A DNA stretch of 64,000 nucleotides from an uncultured Thermofilaceae archaeon (GCA_938036345.1 CALHPJ010000018.1:1-64000), one strand, 5' to 3'. Counted from the stretch's first letter, positions 25,629 through 34,139 are shown. Numbers and translations are program-made. The notes: generated by a model not told the origin, from the letters alone.

Positions 25629-27410
25629 GCTATCGATGCTAACGCGCGTGCGATACTCGTCTTTAACTTCGTTAGGTATGAGATCTGAAGGCTTATAGAG
25701 AGTAAGCGGTCTTATAAGGTGTGTCACGTTGCCTGAAAGGCAGAAGCTACAGATACCTCTTAACCCATGAGCTACTGTACTACATGACTCGCAAACGGTA
25801 AATTCCAAGTGAACAGTAACTCTGAATATCTCCTTGCTCACAGCTAAACGCAGGATTCTGATTAGAGTTTCCGGAAATAGGTACGATTTCGATGTCACCG
25901 GCCATACAGACCCCCCTTGAAGTACTCTTTGTGTTGCCCCCTCCGCTGAGGCCCAATCCTCCAAGGATCTCTCTATTGAGAGTGCGCAGCTGCTGAGTGG
26001 GTTAAAGAGCTTTACCCGAGAGCTTGAATAAAGTTTTTCATCCGGTATAGATGCCGAAATGCTGACGTTATCTAAAGAACGCGAAATTGACCTCCAAAAT
26101 CTATTAGCTAGCTCTATTAAGTTGTTTAACCTTAGGTCCCGGTGATGCATTCTCATAGCAGCTTCAAAGCCTGTAAGTGCCAGCTGTGGATTCAGAACCT
26201 CGTAGCTTTCAACCAAACCGCTTAAACGTGATGCAACACGGCTTACGTTAAGGTGTTTACTAAGCGTCAGACATTCCTGTGCTACATGCTCTAGGACACC
26301 ATAAGCGTCTAAACCGCTCTGCTTAACTTCAGCATGTAAAGTGGTAAGAGGAACCCCCACTCGGATAGGTAGAATGTAGGCTTCCCCCGCATTAGGCATA
26401 GGAGCTTCGGCCAGCGATATACTCGGTATCTTCTCTCCCCTACTTATTATGGAGTTGACTGGACTATTAATTAAGGTCAACCAGTTAAGTACGCTTTCGC
26501 CCCACTTATCGAGGTCGTGAACAACTACTCCTAAATTTCTAACCCCGTTTACAGGCTGTTCATGAGAGCCTACTACCACCGTAACCTTTCCAGGGGGGAG
26601 CAAACTATCTATCGTTCTTATCTCTTCCTGGTCCACTTTATCTACCAGCACTATTATCTCGTCAGCATAATCCATTAAACGTGCCACAGCTCTCGTGACA
26701 TCGCACTTTAGCCGCAAGAAAACCGCCTGAGCTCCAACCAGTGAGTAGACAGGGTTTCTCACAAAGACCAGCCCCCTAAGCTGATAATCGTAAAGTGCCT
26801 GAGATAAACTGCGCAGTGCTTTTAAGCTAGCAATGCTTTTACAAAGCTCCTCGCGGAAACCGGAATATTCGCAGCTAACGTATGATTTAACTAGGGCTTC
26901 ACTTACTTCAGGAGGCAGGCAAGTATATCTGCCTACCTTCCCCGCAAGCTCTATTTCCGCTAAAAGCTCCAGGATTTCTTCACTGATCGGCTCACCTAAT
27001 CTCAAAAGTTTTTCCCAGATTCTCGCTATGGTTTCTTCGCTTTCACTGCTGTACTTGATGCCTAACTTACGGGCTATTTCAGAAAAAGAAACGCTCTTCG
27101 TGACCCCTCTATAATCAATTAATGTGGGCTTCTTCACCCCCCTGTATAATCCTTCCAGCTCACGAAGCCTAGTTACAAACCATCTTCCGATGTCGGTCAG
27201 CTCATACAATCCTTTCTCGTTTACAGTTATCAATCCTGAAACCCTAAGCTTTCTGAGATGGAAATTTAGTTTACCACCTGACAAGTTTAATTCGCGCATG
27301 ATATCTGTGAAATTACTAGAACCTTTTGATGCCAAATGCAAAAGTATACAAATCCTTACTTCATGTCCAATGCTTTGTAAAAGCCTAGCAACTTCGCTAT
27401 CTATATTCAT
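25614..27410 (-). CDS. ArsR-type helix-turn-helix fused to an NrdD-like domain
   Basis: A 598-residue protein. Residues 1-80 form an ArsR-like winged helix (FTDIMRELNLSGGKLNFHLRKLRVSGLI). The remainder resembles anaerobic ribonucleotide reductase NrdD. The zinc site is conserved (Cys540, Cys543, Cys554, Cys557), followed by NVTHLIRPLTLY where NrdD has its glycyl-radical loop RVxGY. The radical Gly is absent and the ATP cone is replaced by the winged helix, so reduction is unlikely; a nucleotide-sensing regulator is one inference. Adjacent to a geranylgeranyl reductase gene. Confidence 0.72.
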   Translation of the reverse strand: MNIDSEVARLLQSIGHEVRICILLHLASKGSSNFTDIMRELNLSGGKLNFHLRKLRVSGLITVNEKGLYELTDIGRWFVTRLRELEGLYRGVKKPTLIDYRGVTKSVSFSEIARKLGIKYSSESEETIARIWEKLLRLGEPISEEILELLAEIELAGKVGRYTCLPPEVSEALVKSYVSCEYSGFREELCKSIASLKALRSLSQALYDYQLRGLVFVRNPVYSLVGAQAVFLRLKCDVTRAVARLMDYADEIIVLVDKVDQEEIRTIDSLLPPGKVTVVVGSHEQPVNGVRNLGVVVHDLDKWGESVLNWLTLINSPVNSIISRGEKIPSISLAEAPMPNAGEAYILPIRVGVPLTTLHAEVKQSGLDAYGVLEHVAQECLTLSKHLNVSRVASRLSGLVESYEVLNPQLALTGFEAAMRMHHRDLRLNNLIELANRFWRSISRSLDNVSISASIPDEKLYSSSRVKLFNPLSSCALSIERSLEDWASAEGATQRVLQGGSVWPVTSKSYLFPETLIRILRLAVSKEIFRVTVHLEFTVCESCSTVAHGLRGICSFCLSGNVTHLIRPLTLYKPSDLIPNEVKDEYRTRVSIDSLEKR

Positions 27411-27422
27411 AAATGGTAACTG

Positions 27423-28778
27423 CTACGTCCAAAACTCTTCCTTAACTAGATAGTACAACTTTTCCTCATTTCTGAACCATTCTTCAAAACCCTTTGGGTC
27501 TTGAGGAAAATCGGAATAGATACTTCGTGCTTTATCCATATAACTTTTTAGTTTGGTTATTTGAGATAGAAGACTCGGTTTTCTAAGCAGCTTAACAGCT
27601 CCTACGAGCTTGGTAATGACAGCGGCTGCTAGCTCGCCTCTATAGCCGAGAGATGACAGCTCGTCATCGCTTATTACCCCGCTTTTAATTATTAGTTCAA
27701 GGTCATCGTTGGTCAGACCTTGCACGTAGATCCTTGCCACATCCAGCATCGCTTGCTTAATCCCATACGCATCTAAATACGCTTCCTGATATAGCCAAAG
27801 GTTTTCTAACCCTGTTCCTCCATTTTCAAGAGCAGTTATAGTGACTTTAGCGGCATGGTAACTACTGACAAGCGCGGGCCCTATTCCGCCTCCGTGAAGC
27901 GGATTGGCAGTATAAGCAGCATCGCCGACGGCTACGAACCCATTCCAAACAATACATGGTGCTGGTCGTCTTGTCGGAACGAGCCCCCCGCCTTCATGCA
28001 GTATTCTGCCTTTGGCGCGCGTCAGCTCGTTGAGCAGGTATTTCTCGAACATTATGCGGGGGTTTGGAGCATTGTTCCCCGCCTTGACACCTAGCCCAAA
28101 ATTTACAGTGTATTTATCCTTCGGGAACCACCACCAGTACCCTCCTGGAGCTACTTCAGCATCCAGTACTATGTAAGCTAGGCTGGGATCCTGCTCCTCT
28201 TCTACCGAGGCTATTGCTCGGTAGGCCGCGTTAAAATCCTCAGGTGGAGCTTTGTACGAAACCCACCATTCGGGCGGCAATTTTGTCCGTACCGCCGCCG
28301 CAGCGCCCGTAGCATCGACCACAACTTTTGCTCTTAATTCTATCGAGCCTCCTTTACCGGTGACTAGAACCCCTTTCACCCACTCTTTCTCGAATATCGG
28401 TTTTTGCACTTGATGCCCTGCTAGGACCTCTGCGCCTGCGTTAAGGGCCATTCTTAAGAGTCTTTGGCCAAAGGCCTTTCTATTTATAGCATAACCACGC
28501 CCCCACGCGGTGACGTAATACTTTCTGCTGGGAGAGAAAACCCGAACTCCCTCTATAGTTCCCGTCGCGTCTAACCCGACTCGAGGCGGCTCTAACCCCA
28601 CGGCTTTAAAATGGTGTTCTCCGACCGCATCTCCGCACACTTTCTCGCCGATTCTATCTTCACTTTTAGCCTCGACTAAAATGGTAGAGAAACCAGCCTT
28701 AGCTGCGTGGTAGGCAAAGAATAGGCCACTGACACCTGCACCTGAGATTACTATATCGTAACTCGTTTTCAAGCTCAT
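27423..28778 (-). CDS. Geranylgeranyl reductase family flavoprotein
   Basis: A 451-residue FAD enzyme. It carries the N-terminal dinucleotide motif GAGVSGLFFAYHAAKAG, a Cys in EKVCGDAV at the substrate-pocket position of the family, the GGYWWWFPK block (form of PxxYxWxFP) and the second FAD motif VGDAAYTANPLHGGGIG. Such enzymes saturate geranylgeranyl chains of archaeal ether lipids, or related isoprenoids. The exact substrate is unknown. It lies just upstream (minus strand) of the NrdD-like gene and after a DUF59 gene. Confidence 0.9.
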   Translation of the reverse strand: MSLKTSYDIVISGAGVSGLFFAYHAAKAGFSTILVEAKSEDRIGEKVCGDAVGEHHFKAVGLEPPRVGLDATGTIEGVRVFSPSRKYYVTAWGRGYAINRKAFGQRLLRMALNAGAEVLAGHQVQKPIFEKEWVKGVLVTGKGGSIELRAKVVVDATGAAAAVRTKLPPEWWVSYKAPPEDFNAAYRAIASVEEEQDPSLAYIVLDAEVAPGGYWWWFPKDKYTVNFGLGVKAGNNAPNPRIMFEKYLLNELTRAKGRILHEGGGLVPTRRPAPCIVWNGFVAVGDAAYTANPLHGGGIGPALVSSYHAAKVTITALENGGTGLENLWLYQEAYLDAYGIKQAMLDVARIYVQGLTNDDLELIIKSGVISDDELSSLGYRGELAAAVITKLVGAVKLLRKPSLLSQITKLKSYMDKARSIYSDFPQDPKGFEEWFRNEEKLYYLVKEEFWT

Positions 28779-28803
28779 TAACCTCCCTCTGCTGCAGAGG
28801 CTT

Positions 28804-29160
28804 TTATTGCTGCCGCGTCTCCCTAGCGCGTTTTAACCATTCTTCGATTACGTCTACGCCGTAGATCTCCTTCAACCGCTTTCTACCCTCCTCCGTGACC
28901 CTTAGCGGAGACCAAGGCGGATCCCAAACAAGCTCAACATCGACACTTTTTGCGCCGGTCTCTTGTTTAACTACCTCTTCTATAAGAGAGGGGAGGTAAC
29001 TTCCGAGGGGGCAACCCGGAGCCGTCAACGTCATTTTTATTTTAACTTCGGAATCGCTAACCTCTAAATCGTATACTAAACCCAGATCGTATACGTTGAC
29101 CGGGATTTCTGGGTCGTAGACTTTCTTTAGCGCCTCTATCACCTTATCTTTCAGACTCAC
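28804..29160 (-). CDS. MIP18/PaaD family (DUF59) iron-sulfur assembly protein
   Basis: A 118-residue protein with VYDPEIPVNVYDLGLVYDLEV and the Cys motif TAPGCPLG, both diagnostic of DUF59/SufT proteins that help place Fe-S clusters into target proteins. It precedes the geranylgeranyl reductase gene on the same strand by 25 bases and could be cotranscribed. The many Fe-S subunits in this window are possible clients, but no link is shown. Confidence 0.9.
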   Translation of the reverse strand: MSLKDKVIEALKKVYDPEIPVNVYDLGLVYDLEVSDSEVKIKMTLTAPGCPLGSYLPSLIEEVVKQETGAKSVDVELVWDPPWSPLRVTEEGRKRLKEIYGVDVIEEWLKRARETRQQ

Positions 29161-29274
29161 GGGTGTTACATTTCCGTTGACATTTATTGTTTATGCCTTA
29201 GAATGTGAACTAGGCATCGCAATCGCTTGAGGGAACCACTTAAGTTTAAAAACCGCTAAAGTACAGCTGGCCCG

Positions 29275-29988
29275 ATGAGTGATGTAATCAAGTCAGGTGA
29301 TGCTATACTGCTCCACTACACGCTGGTGCTTAAAGACGAGAATAAGGTTCTCGAAACAACTGTAGAGGAGGTTGCAAAGGAGCACGGAATTTACAGCGAC
29401 AAGACCACGTATAAGCCCATCCTGTTAATAGTTGGTGCCGGCGAAATCCCAGCAGGGCTAGAAGAAGCGATTATTGGAATGCGCGAAAACGAGGAAAAGG
29501 AGGTCGAAGTCCCACCCGAAAAGGGCTTTGGGAAAAGAGACCCAAATAAAGTAAAGGTGCTGCCAGCTAGGCTGTTTTCATCTCAAGGTATTGTACCTAG
29601 GGCCGGAGAGGAGGTGGAAATAAAGGGTGAGAGGGGAACCATCGTGAGTGTAGGCAGCGGCAGGGTCATTGTGGACTTTAACCATCCCCTAGCTGGGAAA
29701 GGCCTACTTTACAAAGTGAAGGTAGTTAAAGTACTCAGGAATGCCGAAGAGAAGGTCAAGGCTCTGCTGGAAAAGTATATAGGGATGCTCGAAGGGGTCG
29801 AAGTAAAGGTGGAAGGTGACGCCGTCATACTCAATACACCATTTCACTTGCTGCATTCCAGCGACTTCGTAGAGAAGATCGAGAGGTTTGCTCGAGACCT
29901 TGAGAAGTATGTAAATGAGATCACTACGTTAAAGCTAGAAAGCAACGTGCTGCGGCGAGCATCGGAAGCTCCGGTGCAACCAGCTTGA
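29275..29988 (+). CDS. FKBP-type peptidyl-prolyl isomerase (SlyD-like)
   Basis: A 237-residue archaeal long-form FKBP: GDAILLHYTLVLKDENKVLETT at the start, an insert-in-flap chaperone domain (about 85-130, after GFGKRDPNKV), and a C-terminal extension of about 80 residues. It catalyses proline isomerisation and aids folding. The stop overlaps the TTG start of the Pelota gene (TTGA). Confidence 0.92.
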   Translation: MSDVIKSGDAILLHYTLVLKDENKVLETTVEEVAKEHGIYSDKTTYKPILLIVGAGEIPAGLEEAIIGMRENEEKEVEVPPEKGFGKRDPNKVKVLPARLFSSQGIVPRAGEEVEIKGERGTIVSVGSGRVIVDFNHPLAGKGLLYKVKVVKVLRNAEEKVKALLEKYIGMLEGVEVKVEGDAVILNTPFHLLHSSDFVEKIERFARDLEKYVNEITTLKLESNVLRRASEAPVQPA

Positions 29989-31046
29989 GAGTACTGGAGT
30001 GCGATGAACGCCGAAGAATAATAAAGTTTCAGCTGGAAACCCCTGAGGATTTGTATTTTACATCTTTAATCATAGATCCAGGGGATAGTGTTACAGCATG
30101 GACGACTCGTCAAATCAAGGTCTCACGAGGCAGCGGTCGAGAGGAGAAAGGTGAAAGAGTACGCGTAAAATTGACGTTAAACGTGAAAAAAGTTGAGTTT
30201 CAAAGGTTCTCTGACGTGCTTAGGATTTTGGGAATCGTTGAAGAAGCGCCTGAATGGCTCTACGCCAAAGGATCGCATCACACAGTAGGCCTTAGGGTAG
30301 GCGACGAAGTGGTGCTTTGTAAGCAACTCATAGCAAAGCATCATAAAAGAATCTTGGAGCTGGCAGTTGCGCGCACAAAGGTCGTTGGTCTGTTGAGTGT
30401 TGACTTTGAGGAACTCGCAACGGGCGTTCTCCGCCCACAAGGGCTTGAGATGATTTCCGTCGCAGCCCTACCGAGGGCGCGCAAGGAGGGAAGCATCAGG
30501 GAACATTTGAGAAATGCATTGTCAAAGCATTTACGTTCTATCCTAGAGCAACTAGAAGCGAAGAATGTTAGCCAGATCATAGCCGTAGCACCTCAGCTGG
30601 TTCTAGAAGTGTTAGGCGAAGAGCTGCAAGGGCTTAGGATACCGGTTAAATTCTTCAAAACCGCTGAGGGTGGCTTGGCTGGTATATACGAAGTGCTAAG
30701 AGACAGCGAGTTTAAAGAAGTGGTAGAAAATTTGGTTTTTTCAGCGTCGCGCGAGGCGTTATCTGAGCTGCTGGAAACTATGGTGAAATCCCCTGCCAGA
30801 GTAGCGCTAGGTATTGAGGAAGTCGAGCGGGCTCTTGAAAGCAAGTCTGTAAGGTTGCTTCTAGTAAGCGACGAGGTATTTTTGAGCGATAAAAGGGAGA
30901 AAATAATGAATATACTCAAATCGGCTTCCGATGTAGTAAAAGATGTTATTGTTGTGCCACCCCACATAGAGGGAGCCTATATGCTAAGGCGCTTCGAAGG
31001 GGTGGCTGCTATTCTTTACTACGATGTAATGCTCCTTCCAAAGTAG
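29985..31046 (+). CDS. pelA: Pelota (Dom34) mRNA surveillance protein
   Basis: A 353-residue homolog of eRF1-like Pelota, which with aEF1A/ABCE1 rescues stalled ribosomes. It shows an N-terminal Lsm-like domain (residues 1-125), a central domain lacking the eRF1 GGQ as expected, and a C-terminal domain with ARVALGIEEVERALESKSVRLLLVSDE. It starts with TTG overlapping the FKBP stop. Confidence 0.93.
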   Translation: MRVLECDERRRIIKFQLETPEDLYFTSLIIDPGDSVTAWTTRQIKVSRGSGREEKGERVRVKLTLNVKKVEFQRFSDVLRILGIVEEAPEWLYAKGSHHTVGLRVGDEVVLCKQLIAKHHKRILELAVARTKVVGLLSVDFEELATGVLRPQGLEMISVAALPRARKEGSIREHLRNALSKHLRSILEQLEAKNVSQIIAVAPQLVLEVLGEELQGLRIPVKFFKTAEGGLAGIYEVLRDSEFKEVVENLVFSASREALSELLETMVKSPARVALGIEEVERALESKSVRLLLVSDEVFLSDKREKIMNILKSASDVVKDVIVVPPHIEGAYMLRRFEGVAAILYYDVMLLPK

Positions 31047-31129
31047 GATTCGCTAGTTGTCTCAAGCACTTAGGGCTAGGAAGGGGTATTCAGGCAGTGT
31101 GCACTCATCTGGAGGGATAGCTTGTAGAG

Positions 31130-31238
31130 TGGTGCGGGGGCCGGGATTCGAACCCGGGCAGGCCTTCGCCAGCGGAGCCTCAGTGTAGGCCTGACCTAAG
31201 TCAGTCCGCCCCCTTTGTCCTAGCTCGGGCACCCCCGC
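31130..31238 (-). tRNA. tRNA-Leu (GAG) with intron
   Basis: Minus-strand type II tRNA with encoded CCA (31130-31132). Acceptor stem GCGGGGG/CCCCCGC, T-arm CCGGG-TTCGAAT-CCCGG, and a long variable arm characteristic of Leu. Anticodon stem GCGGA/TCCGC encloses 28 bases. Removing 21 restores the seven-base loop CTGAGGC with anticodon GAG. A TATA-like AACTTATTAC lies about 28 bases upstream of the first base. Confidence 0.9.
31180..31200 (-). other. Intron of tRNA-Leu (about 21 nt)
   Basis: Inferred from the need to restore a seven-base anticodon loop. The exact ends are ambiguous by up to five bases because ACTGA occurs at both junctions, so the position may be anywhere between 30/31 and 35/36. 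It is not at the canonical 37/38, which would give a Val-like anticodon GAC in a Leu-type body. Confidence 0.7.
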
Positions 31239-31365
31239 TAAGCCTAGCTAACCAACCCAGGTAATAAGTTTTCGCTGGAGTTGAGAATGCGTTACCTGTA
31301 GCAGCCCTGCGTCAGGTACGCTATGTTTTTAATTAAGCCTTTTATAACGAGCCTGGTGGGAGAAG

Positions 31366-31770
31366 TTGAGTACAAAACCTGTAGATGCCGGCTCCCTTAG
31401 ACCGGGATCCTTTATAGTGGTGGATAACGAGCCATGTAGAGTGTTAGAGGTGGAAAAATCTAAAACAGGTAAACACGGCTCAGCTAAAGTTAGAATCGTG
31501 GCAATGGGATTATTCGATAATGCTAAGAGAACCTTAGTGGTACCAGCGGATTCCAAAGTAGAGTCGCCCGAGGTCCGCAAGTTTGCTGCTCAAGTACTGG
31601 CTGTGATAGGTAGTAACACGGTACAGGTGATGAACCTAGAGGATTACTCAACATTTGAAGCTCCGATGCCAGAAGATCCGGACTTAAAGGCTAAAATTGA
31701 GCCGGGTGGAGAAGTAGAGGTTTGGGAAATAATGGGGCGCCATAAAATAATGCGCACCCTCAAACGCTAG
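31366..31770 (+). CDS. eif5a: Translation factor aIF5A (hypusine-containing)
   Basis: A 134-residue two-domain factor that promotes peptide bond formation at difficult sequences. The hypusine loop SKTGKHGSAK places the modified Lys at residue 36. The C-terminal OB-fold spans about 72-134. It begins with TTG, downstream of a GGTGGGAG sequence. Divergently placed relative to the tRNA-Leu gene. Confidence 0.95.
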   Translation: MSTKPVDAGSLRPGSFIVVDNEPCRVLEVEKSKTGKHGSAKVRIVAMGLFDNAKRTLVVPADSKVESPEVRKFAAQVLAVIGSNTVQVMNLEDYSTFEAPMPEDPDLKAKIEPGGEVEVWEIMGRHKIMRTLKR

Positions 31771-31810
31771 CAGGCGCCGAAATTGTTATTAGCGTGCGTT
31801 ATAACTAAAA

Positions 31811-31867
31811 CGAAGTGATGAGCCAGGCTCGCTGAACAATGATTGAGATCTTGAGTGCTGAGTCCTT
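31811..31867 (+). ncRNA. Candidate C/D-box guide sRNA
   Basis: All four boxes occur in order and at typical spacing: C box GTGATGA (31815-31821), 10-base guide, D' box CTGA (31832-31835), a three-base gap, C' box ATGATTG (31839-31845, imperfect), about 12-base guide, and D box CTGA (31858-31861). The D' guide is complementary to CGAGCCUGGC, a sequence common in D-loops of archaeal tRNA-Leu. The copy in this window differs there, so that target is only a suggestion. Confidence 0.65.
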
Positions 31868-32090
31868 TTGGCCTCCAACGGTCTATGTGTAATATGTTGG
31901 GCGGGTTCTGAGCTACGTAGTCTTTGATGGACTGCACAGCCCTTGGGCTGCATTACCCTCGGCCCCCTTGGCCGGAGGCCTCGGGCTCGACACCTCGGGA
32001 ACCTGTGGGCTCCCCGCATCCGACTGTAGGGATTCGGTGCCGCCTACAATGTCGCGGTCCATGATCGCCCCGCATTTTCTGCACCTCACG

Positions 32091-32129
32091 TCTGCCCTCA
32101 TAGGCAGCATTGCTGCCTATGAGGGCAGA
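32091..32129. repeat. 39-bp perfect palindrome inside the TnpB remnant
   Basis: Two perfectly complementary 19-base arms (32091-32109 and 32111-32129) around a single base. It lies exactly between the two halves of the zinc ribbon and coincides with the frameshift there. The second Cys of the first CPxC pair is lost within it. Confidence 0.9.
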
Positions 32130-32198
32130 TCCTCGAGCTGCCCCTCGAATCCACGTACTTCACATCCAATCCAAACCACCTCAGCCTATATTTCAGCA

Positions 32199-32228
32199 TG
32201 AAGTGGAAGGCGAGAGCCTTCCACTTCA
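32199..32228. repeat. Perfect inverted repeat, 13-base arms, 4-base loop
   Basis: Arms TGAAGTGGAAGGC and GCCTTCCACTTCA flank GAGA. It lies within the same TnpB remnant, about 70 bases from the 39-bp palindrome. Confidence 0.9.
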
Positions 32229-32730
32229 AAATTCTCCTGCGTATGTTCATTCTTCTCGACAGTGATTATCAGCCCCCGCGAGAATTAGCCCACCGATTAT
32301 ATCAAAGTCTTTTTGGAAGCCACGGGTACCCTTATATCGACTTCAAGGTACTTTTCTCGTGACGTTGTGCTATTCTTCAGAACCCCGTCCTTGAAAGTGA
32401 AGAAAGCACTCCTAACATAGACTGTCCTTTTAGTTATTCTTGGGATTACTTTATTGTTTTTACAGTATGCAAAGCGATGTCCAGCCCTCACGAGGCTGAG
32501 GACCGAGTTAATCGTAGAGTCCACGTAATGCTTCGAACGCTTCTATTCCTTCGGCAGCTCGCTGCAAAGCCTCCCCCTATTTTCACTTGTGAACCTTAGG
32601 TGGGTCCTCTTAGATGTCTCTACAGGACGGCGCGAAAGCCCGCCTTTTTCAGTTCAAGGTATGTTTCGATCAAGTCCCTGACTAAGCCCTGAGCCCCTGC
32701 TGGCGGCGTTCGATGACCACCGCCTCGGCG

Positions 32731-33570
32731 GCTCTCCCTTTTCTTCCTACCGAGGGCTCCATGTACTCTTCGCTGCTCTGAGTAAGCACTAGGTAGCGGG
32801 AGCGGCGCAGAGCCCCCTAGGGCTCTGCGAAAAGCGTTAAGCGGCGCGGTGCGCTGGCAGCTCTGGCGAAGGGTTCCTTGCCGGCCTTTCATCTCTCGCT
32901 TCACCACCCCTGCCTGCATTTCTTGAGCCTGACCGTCTGCACCTTTTCCTGGAGTGCGCGGTTCGATCGGGCTCGCGCCCTTCCCCTTCGGGGTTGGGCC
33001 ACTGTTAATGTGCGTGGTTGTTTAATAGGTTCCTTCGCTGGAAGCGCTTGTGACGCATCGATGCTTGCGAAATTCGCCACAGGTAGCTTAGCGGGGAGAA
33101 GAGGGAGGCTACGCTCCTAATGGAGAGGAGGCTCAGGATCTCGCTAGGCAAGCTACACATGACGGCTAGAACTGGTGAAGGGCTCCAAGTGCCCCACTCG
33201 CCCAGTGCCCGGGGCCCTCACTACCACCTATGAGTATACTTTCTATCCTGGATTACCGGCAGAGAATGGCTTCAACTCCTCGATCTATTCCTCAGCGAAG
33301 CCTGTTGCCCTTTAACCGAGCCTATGCTGCATCCATGGTCCCTTCGTCGACGGGATACGAGCAACCCTTGTACAGCACTGTTTGGAAATTCAATCTACCT
33401 GAAGGAGGTTGTAGCAATGCGCTTTTCCTTTGTTCAGGCCCTTCCTCGCGCTTCAAACCGCCATAAGGGAATCTACGTACTGTGGGCGAGTTCGCAGTGT
33501 GGAATGCAGTGTCAAAGGAACCGAGATTTTGAGTGGTTGACTTGGGTTACTACTTACCAGTGCAGAACTT
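32731..33570. other. Gene-poor, GC-rich stretch between the TnpB remnant and the hydrogenase operon
   Basis: About 840 bases without a gene I can support. It contains a perfect hairpin at 32806-32829 (arms CGCAGAGCCC and GGGCTCTGCG, loop CCTA). The minus strand around 32650-32700 reads LVRDLIETYLELKKAGF, possibly the TnpB N-terminus. Short open frames on both strands show no motif and look like decayed sequence. No tRNA, rRNA or CRISPR repeats were seen. Confidence 0.5.
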
Positions 33571-33579
33571 ATTTTAATT

Positions 33580-33588
33580 CTATATATC
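33580..33588 (+). promoter_or_regulatory. TATA box of the hybrid hydrogenase operon
   Basis: CTATATATC preceded by ATTTTAATT, about 40 bases before the ATG at 33624. It implies a short leader and argues against any upstream in-frame start. All five operon genes are within 16 bases of each other or overlap, so this is probably the single promoter. Confidence 0.6.
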
Positions 33589-33623
33589 TCGACTTTAATA
33601 AGAGCCTGTTTAAGGCGTTTCCG

Positions 33624-34139
33624 ATGGAAGGCAGTAGGAGAGACGAAGTTGACTGCGCTAGCATAGATGACCTTTTCCAAGGGCTAAGAAGGGAGCCACA
33701 TAATTTACTTGAAGCGCTTAGGAGGGTGCAGTCACGTTATGGGTACTTGCCGCTCGAAGGGATTAAAAAAGCCGCCGAGTACGTGGGGGTCCCATTAGCT
33801 CAAGCCTATAGTGTCGCTACGTTTTACCACCAATACAGCTTAGAGCCAGTGGGTAAGTATAGAATACTTGTATGCATGGGCACTGCATGCCACCTCCGCG
33901 GCAATAGTTTGAACATAGAATTCCTGCGTTCCGTGCTAGGATTAAAACCAGGTCAGAAAACCACGAGCGACGGTATTTTCTCTGTGGAGGAAGCTCGCTG
34001 CTTTGGTTGCTGCGGGCTTGCCCCGGTCGTAATGATTCAGCGCCCTGAGGGCAAAAACGAGATAGTGGGTAAGGCAAACGCGCGGACATTAAGGGCAATC
34101 ATAGCAAAATATAGGAGGCTTGAAGGGGGTGCAGGCTAA
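33624..34139 (+). CDS. HydC/NuoE-like 2Fe-2S subunit of hybrid hydrogenase
   Basis: A 171-residue thioredoxin-fold protein of the NuoE/HoxE/HydC family, cytosolic, passing electrons to or from the flavin subunit. An N-terminal helical bundle (RVQSRYGYLPLEGIKKAAEYVGVPLAQAYSVATFY) precedes the [2Fe-2S] ligands in CMGTAC and CFGCC. ATG 33624 is chosen because a TATA box lies just upstream, and the longer in-frame extension has no family similarity. The next gene starts at the base after the stop. Confidence 0.92.
   Translation: MEGSRRDEVDCASIDDLFQGLRREPHNLLEALRRVQSRYGYLPLEGIKKAAEYVGVPLAQAYSVATFYHQYSLEPVGKYRILVCMGTACHLRGNSLNIEFLRSVLGLKPGQKTTSDGIFSVEEARCFGCCGLAPVVMIQRPEGKNEIVGKANARTLRAIIAKYRRLEGGAG

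Larger units (their letters stand above)
31890..32730 (-). pseudogene. tnpB: Decayed IS200/IS605-family TnpB (OrfB)
   Basis: Minus-strand remnants in several frames. They include VDSTINSVLSLVRAG and KRTVYVRSAFFTFKDGVLKN near 32400-32525, then LRWFGLDVKYVDSRGSSRIC followed by PH near 32130-32200 (first half of the zinc ribbon), then RCRKCGAIMDRDIVG near 32040-32085 (second half and last RuvC Asp region). At least two frameshifts and a deletion between the VDIRVP part and the late RuvC part make it non-functional. No TnpA gene or intact ends are seen. Confidence 0.8.

Noticed and set aside
32878-33120. 80-codon plus-strand frame MPAFHLSLHHPC
   Set aside because: Low-complexity, GC-driven composition, no start signal and no recognisable motif; it lies in decayed sequence.
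33324-33623. Upstream in-frame extension of the HydC/NuoE-like gene by 100 codons
   Set aside because: The extension has no family similarity, spans a clear TATA box at 33580, and the ATG at 33624 gives the usual protein length.
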